From: Desulfomonile sp963700305
GTDB taxonomy: Bacteria; Desulfobacterota; Desulfomonilia; Desulfomonilales; Desulfomonilaceae
Direction: 5' to 3'
NCBI GenBank assembly: GCA_963700305.1
Contig: CAVOXB010000023.1
Coordinates: 1-64,000 of the forward strand
Length of the DNA stretch: 64,000 nucleotides
The position numbers and the translations under genes were made by a program. Numbering within the stretch: the stretch's first letter is position 1; every line of letters begins with the position of its first letter. Below, piece after piece: positions 28,565 through 36,683 of this stretch. The notes beneath the pieces are model-generated. The model made no database searches, had not been told where the DNA came from, and was given only the letters and a program-made list of their open reading frames with translations.

Positions 28565-28612
28565 TGGCGTCCCCAAGGGGATTCGAACCCCTGTCGCCGG
28601 CGTGAAAGGCCG
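28565..28612 (-). tRNA. 3' fragment of a tRNA-Glu gene (probable att site)
   Basis: Read leftward, the sequence holds an anticodon loop CTTTCAC (anticodon TTC, Glu), the T arm AGGGG-TTCGAAT-CCCCT and an encoded CCA end. The 5' half, with the D arm and the other acceptor strand, is not found: the sequence changes at about 28613. The 3' half alone is what site-specific integrases leave at one end of an inserted element. The fragment is not expected to be a working tRNA. Confidence 0.7.
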
Positions 28613-28624
28613 TTGCCCAGCCTA

Positions 28625-28735
28625 GTAAAATCAAACACGCATCCAGAAACCCCAATCATTTCGATCCCTGACAGTCCTTTTCAGTCCAGTTCAATCCGCC
28701 TTGGTTTCCAAATTTGCGTACAAGGTCGCGTACAA
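28625..28735. repeat. 110-bp direct repeat, left copy
   Basis: This stretch matches 35970-36079 in the same orientation with about ten differences (roughly 90% identity by eye). It starts directly beside the tRNA-Glu fragment. Read leftward it encodes FVRDLVRKFGNQGGLNWTEK and then a stop, which could be the tail of an integrase gene. The two copies bracket the radical SAM operon. Confidence 0.75.
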
Positions 28736-28872
28736 AACTCGTCTTCCCCTGCGACGGACATAATATGGTGATAGAAACTCTCGTGCTAACCTGGACGGGC
28801 CAGTTTGGATCGGGACAATAATTGCCGCTAATCGGCTTTCGCTACCCCGTGTCCGCAAGTCTTATGACTTTT

Positions 28873-30015
28873 TTATGATGTCTCAAGTTCGACTGGGCAT
28901 ATCATGTCGTAAAATAATTCGGGCTCTACATATTTAAGTTGATACGTCTTGTTATTGCCTATGCAGCAGGTTTCATAGCATAATTTATTAGAGATATATG
29001 AATAAGGCCTTCGCTTTCCGTATCCTCCCAAGGCTAATACGTTTTGATGGTAATTTGTGTTCGGCCAGCCCGAACAAGAATACCGCGGCCAATTCAATCT
29101 CTCGTGGAGTTCCCTTCGAATGAGACTGTGTTGCGTGCGGTAGTTGGAATATAAGTCTTCATCGCTGTCGGCAAATACCGTCTTGTTTGCTTCGACATAT
29201 TTATTCCTTGCACAAAAATCGGACACTACCTCTCTCAGTCTCCTGATTTTATTGAATGTATATTCCCTGCTCTGAACTGAGTCTTGGGGATTTCTCAACT
29301 TAAAGTAATTCGGATACACTGTTATCCGCTTTGGGTGAAGCGTCTTTTCCGCCACGTCAAGGTCGGTCTTCAGTATCCTTAGATCCTGCTCCAGGTCATC
29401 TCTGTAGATGAAAGTCATCAAATCAATATTATACCAAATGTCGAATTTCTCCAGCAAGTCCATCAGCACTGTCAACTGGTCTAGGCTCGGACTGCTTCGA
29501 TTATTGAACTCTAATACTGTCTCGTCAAATGTTTGAATTCCGAGAGTGACGTGCGTAAAATTCCAATTCTCTAGTAACTGCAATTTCTCTTCGGTAACAT
29601 GCCACGGGTTGAATTCAAATCTTTTTTCTTTAACGGAATTCCTCAAGTCAAAGGTGTTCTGCAACTTACTAAAGACTGTGTCCATTTGGGCCAGGCTCAT
29701 AAGGGAACTCGTGCCTCCCCCGAAGTAAATGGTATCGGGAGTGCGAATGGACAAGACATCTTCGAATTCCTTGATATGGTCGAGCAGTATTTCGTTGTAG
29801 TATCTATTTACTAACCGGTTTCCCGAGGCTGATCTAATAATGTTCGAAGTATGGCAGCAATAGAGGCATTTTGTGCCCACACAAAAGGGACTGTCCACAT
29901 AAACGTTGAAAAACTCCTTCCCTTCGCTGAAATCATTGAGGAGCTTCTTGTGCCATACTGGCAACAATGCGTCCAGAGGGACTTGCCAGACGTGTCTCGG
30001 CTCTGAATCGCCCAC
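28873..30015 (-). CDS. HemN-like radical SAM protein of the island operon
   Basis: A 380-residue enzyme with a HemN-type radical SAM barrel: cluster region VDSPFCVGTKCLYCCH (C45, C50, C53), the SAM-binding TIYFGGGTSSLMSL, and VTLGIQTFDETVLEFNNR. The cysteine spacing is CX4CX2C, one residue longer than the usual CX3CX2C. The C-terminal part contains RYSCSGWPNTNYHQNVLALGGYG and CYETCCIG, giving further cysteines. It lacks the usual haem-protein context and is the last gene of the operon, 80 bases after the SPASM enzyme. I infer a role in the same modification pathway; tetrapyrrole chemistry is not excluded. Confidence 0.85.
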   Translation of the reverse strand: MGDSEPRHVWQVPLDALLPVWHKKLLNDFSEGKEFFNVYVDSPFCVGTKCLYCCHTSNIIRSASGNRLVNRYYNEILLDHIKEFEDVLSIRTPDTIYFGGGTSSLMSLAQMDTVFSKLQNTFDLRNSVKEKRFEFNPWHVTEEKLQLLENWNFTHVTLGIQTFDETVLEFNNRSSPSLDQLTVLMDLLEKFDIWYNIDLMTFIYRDDLEQDLRILKTDLDVAEKTLHPKRITVYPNYFKLRNPQDSVQSREYTFNKIRRLREVVSDFCARNKYVEANKTVFADSDEDLYSNYRTQHSLIRRELHERLNWPRYSCSGWPNTNYHQNVLALGGYGKRRPYSYISNKLCYETCCIGNNKTYQLKYVEPELFYDMICPVELETS

Positions 30016-30094
30016 GGAATCACCCTCCTCTCACAGGAGTTTCGCCGGTCAGTGTTCATTCTCACCAAAGAAATGCTTGTCATAAACTTTGGCC

Positions 30095-31594
30095 TCAGGC
30101 CAAAAAATCTCCACTAAACGGTCTCCTTCCCCTAATCTTCGAAAAGAATTCTGAATAGATTCCCTTATAGTATCGGCACCAAGGATGGATAGCGTCTGTA
30201 GTGCCAAAATGCTCATAACTGCTTATAGGGCAGCCTGCCTCGCAAAAGCGCTTGATCGTGCATTCCTTGCATTCGGATATTGTTCCTACCTGACGCTCCG
30301 CGAGCTTTGAGATTATGGCATTGCTCTTCCAAATGTCATTGAGCCGCTCGATTTCAAGAATGTTGGCCAATCGGAATTCCGGATTCACTCGGGTCTGGGG
30401 GCAAGGGAAAACATCGCCATTCGGCACGAAGGTCATGAAATCACGTCCCGTCCCGCACTGAGATCTCATGCATCGGTACGGGTGAATTTTGGTTCCGAGG
30501 ATTTTGAACATGATAGAGGTGTTCTCGTCGCGCACGGAGCACCCTTCATGCAAAACCAGATCGAGATATTGGGTGTGAGCCTCAAGGAACTCTTCGGGTT
30601 CGAGGGCAAGTGCATCCCACTCAGTCATTGCTCGCCCGTGCCTGGAGACAGGATTCAGTTTGATGCTGTCCATGCCGAGTTTCTCGTAGTAATCCAATAC
30701 CTTATCAAGCCTCCGATAATTTGCCTTTGAGATGACACATATGGCTGCAGGGGTAATCCCCATTTCACGCATCGACTCTACAGTCCGTGTTATGGCCGCG
30801 TGGCTTCCCTTGTTTCCCGGAAACACTCGCGTCATATCGTTTGAAACCCGGTCTCCATCTAGACTGATGTTCACTGAAAGCCCTAAATCCTCAATGCGTT
30901 GCAACAGGTCTCGCGTAAGCAATGTTCCATTGGACTGGGCTCCGAACTTAAGCTGTTTTCCCGCTTTCTCCGAGGCCTGTCTGCCGTATGCAACGATGCG
31001 TTCGATGAGATCTATCTCCAGGAACGCCTCGCCACCCGCAAATTCGACTATTCCCCGAGCGGGGACGAAGTCGATTATGAGATCTATAGCTCTCTTCGCA
31101 ATGGCGAAGTCCATGCGTTCCTGACGGGAAGGGTCAGACTTGGCTGAGCAGTACTTGCACGCCAGATTGCAGCGCTCAGTGGGAACTATGACAAAGAGAC
31201 CTCCCGGCTGGACAATTGGTCCCTCGTTGAACACGCTCGGTTCGATAAAGCGACGCCCATTGATGGCCAATAGGCCTCGCCAATAGAGACGCACGACAAA
31301 TTCCTCTAGTTCCGCTTTGTTCGCCTCGGAGACGTTGGCCACTAAGTCTCCCAGTTGTCTCCCATCAAGGGATCTGAATACTTCGGACTCGATCCGTTCG
31401 AGATAGCACCAGGAGCCTGCATGCTTCTCGATGACCATGACCCTGCTACCAAACTCAATGATCTCCACGGGGGTCAAACTCAACCGCGGATTTTCGCCAA
31501 ACAGGTTGTTGTCAAAATAGGGCTCTTGGGTCCCAAAGTCCAATTGGGTGAGCATGTGAATGAATTGATCGTTTTCAAGACCGAAATAAAACAT
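30095..31594 (-). CDS. Radical SAM/SPASM peptide-maturase-like enzyme with PqqD/RRE-like N-terminus
   Basis: A 499-residue protein. Residues about 35-125 (PRLSLTPVEIIEFGSRVMV to LYWRGLLAING) look like a PqqD-type peptide-recognition domain. The radical SAM cluster is CNLACKYC (C142, C146, C149) with FAGGEAFLE as the SAM-binding GGE block. The C-terminal SPASM part has CGTGRDFMTFVPNGDVFPC, then CKECTIKRFCEAGC, to hold two auxiliary clusters. This layout is typical of enzymes that crosslink or thioether-link side chains in ribosomal peptides. ATG 31594 follows GAGAGGTGA and lies 11 bases after the upstream stop, so it is coupled to the previous gene. The frame extends to 31645 without a better start. 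Confidence 0.9.
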   Translation of the reverse strand: MFYFGLENDQFIHMLTQLDFGTQEPYFDNNLFGENPRLSLTPVEIIEFGSRVMVIEKHAGSWCYLERIESEVFRSLDGRQLGDLVANVSEANKAELEEFVVRLYWRGLLAINGRRFIEPSVFNEGPIVQPGGLFVIVPTERCNLACKYCSAKSDPSRQERMDFAIAKRAIDLIIDFVPARGIVEFAGGEAFLEIDLIERIVAYGRQASEKAGKQLKFGAQSNGTLLTRDLLQRIEDLGLSVNISLDGDRVSNDMTRVFPGNKGSHAAITRTVESMREMGITPAAICVISKANYRRLDKVLDYYEKLGMDSIKLNPVSRHGRAMTEWDALALEPEEFLEAHTQYLDLVLHEGCSVRDENTSIMFKILGTKIHPYRCMRSQCGTGRDFMTFVPNGDVFPCPQTRVNPEFRLANILEIERLNDIWKSNAIISKLAERQVGTISECKECTIKRFCEAGCPISSYEHFGTTDAIHPWCRYYKGIYSEFFSKIRGRRPFSGDFLA

Positions 31595-31605
31595 CGTCTC
31601 ACCTC

Positions 31606-32573
31606 TCAGTGCGTCAGATCGGCGAAGGAGATAGGTTTGAAGCATGAGTTGTGACCGAATGTCTCGTGGTGAAGTGTATCAATTCCAGAGCACTGGTCCC
31701 TGACATCACACACACCGCAGGCTTCGTAGAAAATTTGGCCGGGAGGGCGGTAGTAGTTGGAATCCGAAAAAGCGAGATCGGACAAATTTACCCGCGTCGT
31801 GTTGAAGTTGTCAGTTCGATCAAATCTTGTGCCCAGCAGGCAAATAGGCACGAACTCTGTCTCCACGTAAACCCCGGCCTCAATTCCTCTGTCAATGGCA
31901 TCTCTGACAATCGGCGCTACCTCCCACAGAGGGACTACGACCCGCGACAGGTTGTCTGCCGCCCCACCTTGCAAGCGAGGGTAACTGAGCTTTATGGTGC
32001 CAATGGACGGGAATGTCTGGCCAAGATGGGTAACCAATTCACCAAGAAGGCGATAATTCTGTTTGCATATCACGGTATTGGTTACAAAAGGTATTCCCAG
32101 GCCGTCGAGATTGGCCAGGCCGGCACAGGTCTGGTCAAACGCTCCAGGGGACCGGGTTAGCCAGTCGTGAACGCTCGCTTCCGGCCCATGAATCGAAACA
32201 AAACAAGAAGTCAGGCCGGCATCGCGCAGATCCTCAAGATGAACGCGGTCCGACAGTCTCGCGCGTTGGTCTGTATGTTCTGCTCATCTATCCCCAAGCC
32301 CCTGGCGTACCTCAAGATTTGCGGAAGGTCAGGTCGCACCGTCGGTTCTCCACCTGAGTAAACCATCGTGACAACCTGATCTTCACACATGATTCGCTCG
32401 ATCTCGTCCATGACCGTACGCGTGTCACGATCTCCGTGGGTTTTTTTCCACTCGGCCGTGCAGAAAAGACAACTATTGTTGCACGCATAACCGAGCTTGA
32501 CATACCCATAGACTCTTCTTGGAGCGTTTTGGGCAACCTTGAATATGACTTTGGTCGCAGTTTCCCAATCCAT
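31606..32573 (-). CDS. Radical SAM protein, tandem copy 1, one frameshift
   Basis: About 322 residues when one missing base near 32259-32262 is restored. The cluster motif is YACNNSCLFC (CX3CX2C), then VYSGGEPTVRPDLPQILRYA, the SAM-binding block. The frameshift falls right after IQTNA; copy 2 reads on as CRLSDRVHLEDLRDAG. The C-terminal part has a cysteine cluster, FYEACGVCDVRDQC and HNSCFKPISF, perhaps for an auxiliary cluster. The 240-base segment around 32062-32300 is nearly identical to copy 2, whereas the ends have diverged. It follows copy 2 by 42 bases and is coupled to the SPASM gene. Confidence 0.85.
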
Positions 32574-32614
32574 GGCACGTACTTCCGTTTCACGATCCTC
32601 TATTGTCTTATCTC

Positions 32615-33640
32615 TCAGTGCACCAAATCGGCGAAGGAAACTGGTGAGAAGCAGTGGTTTTCACCGAACGCCTCGTGGTGCAGGATATCAATGCCAAGGC
32701 ACCGACTGCGGACTTCACAATCTCCGCAGACCTTGTAAAATACATCCGACGGCTGGCGACAGTAGTTGGAATCGAAATGGGTCAGGTCAGATAAACTGTA
32801 CCTTGTTGTGTAGAAGTTGTCGGCCCTGTCATAGTTTGGGCCGAGCAAACAAATTGGCATAGATTCGGTTTCGACGTAGACTCCTACTTCTTTGCCCCTG
32901 ATGATGGCATCTCGGACGGACTGTGCTACGTCCCATAAAGGGACTATGACTTCGGTCAAATTATCAGCGGCGCCGTTCTGCAACCGCGGATAGCTAAGTT
33001 TGATTGTACCTGACGGACGGGAACGTCCGGCCAAGAAAGACGACCAATTCACTCAGAAGTCGATAATTCTGACGGCAAATGACGGTATTGGTTACAAAAG
33101 GTATTCCCAGGCCGTCGAGATTGGTCAGGCCGGCACAGGTCTGGTCAAACGCTCCAGGGGAACGGGTTAGCCAGTCGTGAACGCTCGCTTCCGGCCCATG
33201 AATCGAAACAAAACAAGAAGTCAGGCCGGCATCGCGCAGATCCTCAAGATGAACACGGTCCGACAGTCTGCACGCGTTAGTCTGTATGTTCTGCTCATCT
33301 ATCCCCAAGCCCTTGGCGTACTCAAAATTTCCGGAAGATCAGGTCGCACCGTCGGTTCGCCGCCTGAGTAAACCATTCGGCCAACCTGACCTTCGGATAT
33401 GATTTGGTCCACAGCGTCGATTACAGCCCGCGTATCTCGATTTCCGTGCAGTTTTGTCGCCGCAGGTGTACAGAAGACGCACCTATTGTTGCACGCATGG
33501 CCGAGTCTGACATACCCGTCCGGTTTTCTCGATGCGCTGTGCGCCACCATCAAGATTAGCTTGGTGGTCGTTTCCCAATCCAAGATACCCACTCCCGTCT
33601 GAGGACCTCTCCGGACCGAGATGTAGAGTAAACCCAGCAT
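32615..33640 (-). CDS. Radical SAM protein, tandem copy 2, two frameshifts
   Basis: About 341 residues after two one-base corrections, near 33320 (missing base after PEIL) and near 33010 (extra base after FPSV). The radical SAM motif is HACNNRCVFC, followed by MVYSGGEPTVRPDLPEIL, VSIHGPEASVHDWLTRSPGA and a C-terminal cysteine group FYKVCGDCEVRSRC and ENHCFSPVSF. The closing FADLVH parallels FADLTH in copy 1. The start is uncertain: the ATG at 33640 or an internal GTG closer to LDWETTTK, where copy 1 begins. It lies 123 bases after the precursor-like gene and is the first enzyme of the operon. Confidence 0.83.
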
Positions 33641-33763
33641 GGAGCTTGTGCCGGGAATATAGTCCGACAGCCGAGCACGGCCTTCTCTCCGAAGACAACC
33701 CGACCTCTGGCTCGTCAGATCCTCTGTTGTCTCACCACCGTCGACCTAGGCGCATCGGATTGG

Positions 33764-34285
33764 TTAGTTCCCCTTCCGCTGCCGCTTGCCTCCTGATGGG
33801 GATGTCGTCGGTGTTGTGTCCGTCGGTGTCTTGTCTTTGCCCCTGGGTGTTACGGTCTTGTTATAGGTGTCATGCCAATTTCCATCCTGGTGAGCCCAGT
33901 CCTGATGGCCCGGGTCCAAGGCCAATCTGTCACCCGCTTGGACAGTCAATTTCATCAATGTCTCTCGGATCTTCTTTGCATCACCCTCGCTTATGTGAAC
34001 TCCATATTCCTGGGCAACATCTATGGGATTGTCTACGAATGCTTCGGCTTTTCCCGGACTTTCCAGGATGCCGCGCATCAATCTCTGAATGCCGATGCGA
34101 CCAGTTTCAAGTTCAGGATCGGTTCGTGCTGACGCCTGGATTCCGGCAAACATGTCTAGTCCTACTGCCCCGATGCCGACCCCCAACGCCTTAAGGAAGG
34201 TTCCCCTGTCCAGTTTTTTTGGTTCCTCAGACGGCTCGCTGGGTGTTGCGGTTCCTGTTTCCTTGTGTTTCTCGTCGTCTCTCAT
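33764..34285 (-). CDS. Candidate RiPP precursor-like protein
   Basis: A 173-residue protein that I do not recognise as a known family. Residues 1-26 are charged. Residues 27-50 (RGTFLKALGVGIGAVGLDMF) resemble a Tat or membrane-targeting signal in which the second Arg of the twin pair is Gly. Residues 80-110 contain NPIDVAQEYGVHISEGDAKK, similar in style to Nif11/nitrile-hydratase-like leader peptides. Residues 126-143 are rich in His, Asp and aromatics, with W130-A-H, W137-H-D and Y141-N-K triads, then a Thr/Pro/Lys-rich tail. AGGAGG is placed ideally before ATG 34285. As first gene of an operon with four radical SAM genes, it is the best candidate substrate. Function is inferred. Confidence 0.65.
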   Translation of the reverse strand: MRDDEKHKETGTATPSEPSEEPKKLDRGTFLKALGVGIGAVGLDMFAGIQASARTDPELETGRIGIQRLMRGILESPGKAEAFVDNPIDVAQEYGVHISEGDAKKIRETLMKLTVQAGDRLALDPGHQDWAHQDGNWHDTYNKTVTPRGKDKTPTDTTPTTSPSGGKRQRKGN

Positions 34286-34784
34286 AATTGCCTCCTGTGA
34301 GTCATGTCGTCTCCTTTTCGGACACGCTGTCATTGGGCGAGACTGAGCCCCACCAATTAATTCCTGGCAGTTACCTTGTTGTTACAATGCTTGAAGGTGG
34401 CACAGAGGCCTACTCCATCCGCCGAACGCTACCAATACTGTTGGGGGGCGCTCTATACGTTGTGTTATGCCCCGCGGACTACTATTCACCGAGTAATGGT
34501 TCTTTCACTAAAGCCTTTCAACTCGTTGATGCTGCCAAGCTATCTACCACGGGCCGCGCTCTCACGGTCAATTGGCATAGCGCCAAACGCTCGCTTGCCG
34601 ATAAAAATTCTGAGCCGATATCAAATATCCAAAAAATCGCATCCCTGGGCCGTGTTCTCAACAATTCCTCGGCCCTCTCCCTCTTTTCTTCCGGGAAGGG
34701 GCAAGAGAGTCAAGCCGGTGTCGTGTCGACACTATATCCCATCGTCGCGGCACGAGACAACTATGTCAACAAAAAAAAGGAACC
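34286..34784. other. Divergent intergenic region of the island
   Basis: Five hundred bases between the leftward operon and the rightward LGYPPCC gene. Two overlapping rightward frames (34288-34806, 34376-34798) have random composition and no good ribosome sites. The region should hold the promoters for both directions. I cannot name boxes with confidence. Confidence 0.35.
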
Positions 34785-35879
34785 ATGGATTTCTGTGAGG
34801 ATGTGAGCGCTGAAAGCCTGACACTAGCAATTGCGCCAAAGCCGTCCGGTAGCGAGGTCACTAATGGTCCATGGGCTTGCCACGAACAATCCGGTTGTCT
34901 ACCCTTAAGGATCGCCGCAACATGAACGTCAGATCGGCTCTTCGCATTGACAACTACGGACCGTTCAAACATACTCAAGGCAATTGGTGCGGAGCAACAG
35001 ATGTTGTCATCATTCTCAATGCAAAGGCTTGGTTACCGGTTCAACGAATTCACCAGACATCACTGGAAAAATGCGGATGCGAGGACGGTCTGGAAGCCGC
35101 GAATTCGTGAAGTGAGTGCGTGCATTTCAGAATTGGAATGGAGGTCGGTGCTGGCTGGAATCCGAGCCTGTTCAATCAGAATCGTCGCCCCGAATGACCT
35201 GCGAGCCTTGATCGGCATGCTCGCTCCCTATGATCTGAATGTGGTCCCTCTGGAAAAAATAGGTGGAAGCGACGGATATGGTTCCTCTCGGGCAGCAACA
35301 CGCGAAGGCGAACCATTCAACTACTGGTGCGCCATTGGGCGCATCGGAGATCTCCAGCTCATGAAATCCGCACAATTAAACCGAGACGACGAAGCGATCG
35401 GACGGTTGTTAGGATATCCGCCGTGCTGCACAGATTTCTATCACCGCGCACGGGCTGAAGAGGAGTTCGTGGACACGACATGGCCAATGGCACAAAACAC
35501 CACAAAGAAAAGAAGCATCAGTCCCACTCATGTCGAAATACCGGAAGTGTCTTGGTGTAGCGTTCTGCTGAAATGGATCGGGATAAGACTCGTTTTTCAT
35601 CTGCCCTGCAGCTTCGACTGTCAGCCCACCGTCCAAATGGCAGCAAAGTTCGCTGGGATTGCAAGATCCGCGGGGTTTAATCAGGAAATGGATTTGCTGG
35701 AAGAGATGTTGAGCTGGCCGGTCGAGTGGACGGCCTTGAACGGCGTTGCTGAAATCCTTACCCCAGTGGGGAAAATATCTACCGTGACGGATGCCACTGC
35801 CGAAACCTACCGAGTTACCTACAGGGGGGTGAGCTTCCCTGACAACCAACCGGAAGAGCCTTTCCGAAACTTGTGGTGA
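34785..35879 (+). CDS. LGYPPCC-motif protein (DUF483-like) with an in-frame TGA
   Basis: From ATG 34785, after AAGGAACC, one frame runs 365 codons but contains TGA at 34923-34925 (codon 47). Without readthrough, translation would need a TTG at 34947, which has no obvious ribosome site. The clearest motifs are EAIGRLLGYPPCCTDFYHRA and LVFHLPCSFDCQPTVQMA, which resemble DUF483-type proteins of unknown function. The cysteines and histidines suggest a metal site. It is divergent from the radical SAM operon and inside the same direct repeats, so a joint role is plausible. The TGA could be a nonsense mutation (CGA to TGA), a read error or, less likely, a recoded codon. Confidence 0.65.
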
Positions 35880-35969
35880 CGTTACGCGGATAATGGCTTC
35901 AACTCCATAGGACGGTGTAACTTCCCAACCTCCTGATATTAGCGATTTTTGGTGGCGGGAACCCACTCA
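35880..35969. other. Spacer before right direct repeat
   Basis: Short non-coding stretch between the LGYPPCC gene and the right copy of the direct repeat. Unlike the left copy, no tRNA fragment adjoins the repeat here. Confidence 0.4.
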
Positions 35970-36079
35970 ATAAAATCAACCACGTATCCAGGAACCCCAG
36001 TCATGTCGATCCCCGACAGTCCCTTTCAGTCCCTTTCAATCCGCCTTGGTTTCCAAATTTGCGTACAAGGTGCGTACAA
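35970..36079. repeat. 110-bp direct repeat, right copy
   Basis: Same orientation as 28625-28735 with about ten differences including one missing base. A weaker third relative appears at about 36165-36225 (TCATTTCAATCTTTGTCAG and TTTCAGTCCCTTTCGAGCC). This suggests repeated insertion or partial duplication of the same boundary sequence. The 7.3-kb segment between the two main copies would be the unit. Confidence 0.75.
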
Positions 36080-36619
36080 GATTGGTATCCCCTTATCCGG
36101 CCCTCGACCTCCGACGTGACAGGCTGCCAACCCTTCCAACCAACTCACCGAGGGGCCTCGATACCTCAGTCATTTCAATCTTTGTCAGTAATTATAAAGC
36201 CGTTTCAGTCCCTTTCGAGCCCGTGTATCTCGCCAAATGGTGGCGGTCTTGTTACAAGATTCCCCCATGGCACTCCCTTCTGGCAAAGAGACGATAGGAT
36301 CTTGATTATACTGCGAGGAATTGTTGCTGGAATGCAGTGAACGGTTGGCCCTCGCGTGTGCGGGGACAAGACCTAGGGCACGTGATGACTCAAGCAAAAT
36401 GGAGCACCGTGGGTAGTGTTCACGCTAATCAGGTTCATGTGAAAGGTCGACCCTTAATTGGAGGTTAAGAGGTCCCAGAGCGCACACAACACCACACAAA
36501 AACAAGTATAATTCAGGTGATACCGGTATATCATCCAGTGAATTATCTACATCCCCGCTGATAGTTAACATAAATTATGGTATTTCGAGATATCTTGGCA
36601 TAAATTCATCATTTTTAGC
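36080..36619. other. AT-rich non-coding region
   Basis: No gene is supported. Several short frames overlap the degenerate third repeat. The end of the region (36480-36620) is strongly AT-rich with short palindromes such as GATACCGGTAT and recurring CATAAATT elements, consistent with regulatory DNA for the outer-membrane gene downstream. Confidence 0.35.
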
Positions 36620-36645
36620 TTGACAAATAATTTATAGCATATAAA
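36620..36645 (+). promoter_or_regulatory. Possible promoter of the outer-membrane protein gene
   Basis: TTGACA at 36620-36625 is a perfect -35 box, and TATAAA at 36640-36645 would be the -10 box. The 14-base spacer is shorter than the usual 17, so one base or more may be missing or the -10 may be shifted. It lies 39 bases before the start codon. Confidence 0.35.
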
Positions 36646-36683
36646 CACCTTGATAACAGATCATTATCTGTGTGGAGGAGGGT

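Noticed and set aside
31651..32160. 169-codon frame antisense to radical SAM copy 1
   Set aside because: Shadow of the real gene, whose cysteine motifs are on the other strand.
34288..34806. Two overlapping rightward frames upstream of the LGYPPCC gene
   Set aside because: They overlap each other, have no homology-like blocks, and the region is expected to be a promoter region.
34923..34925. Selenocysteine codon
   Set aside because: No SECIS-like hairpin is evident and the residue is not in a redox motif; kept only as a less likely alternative.
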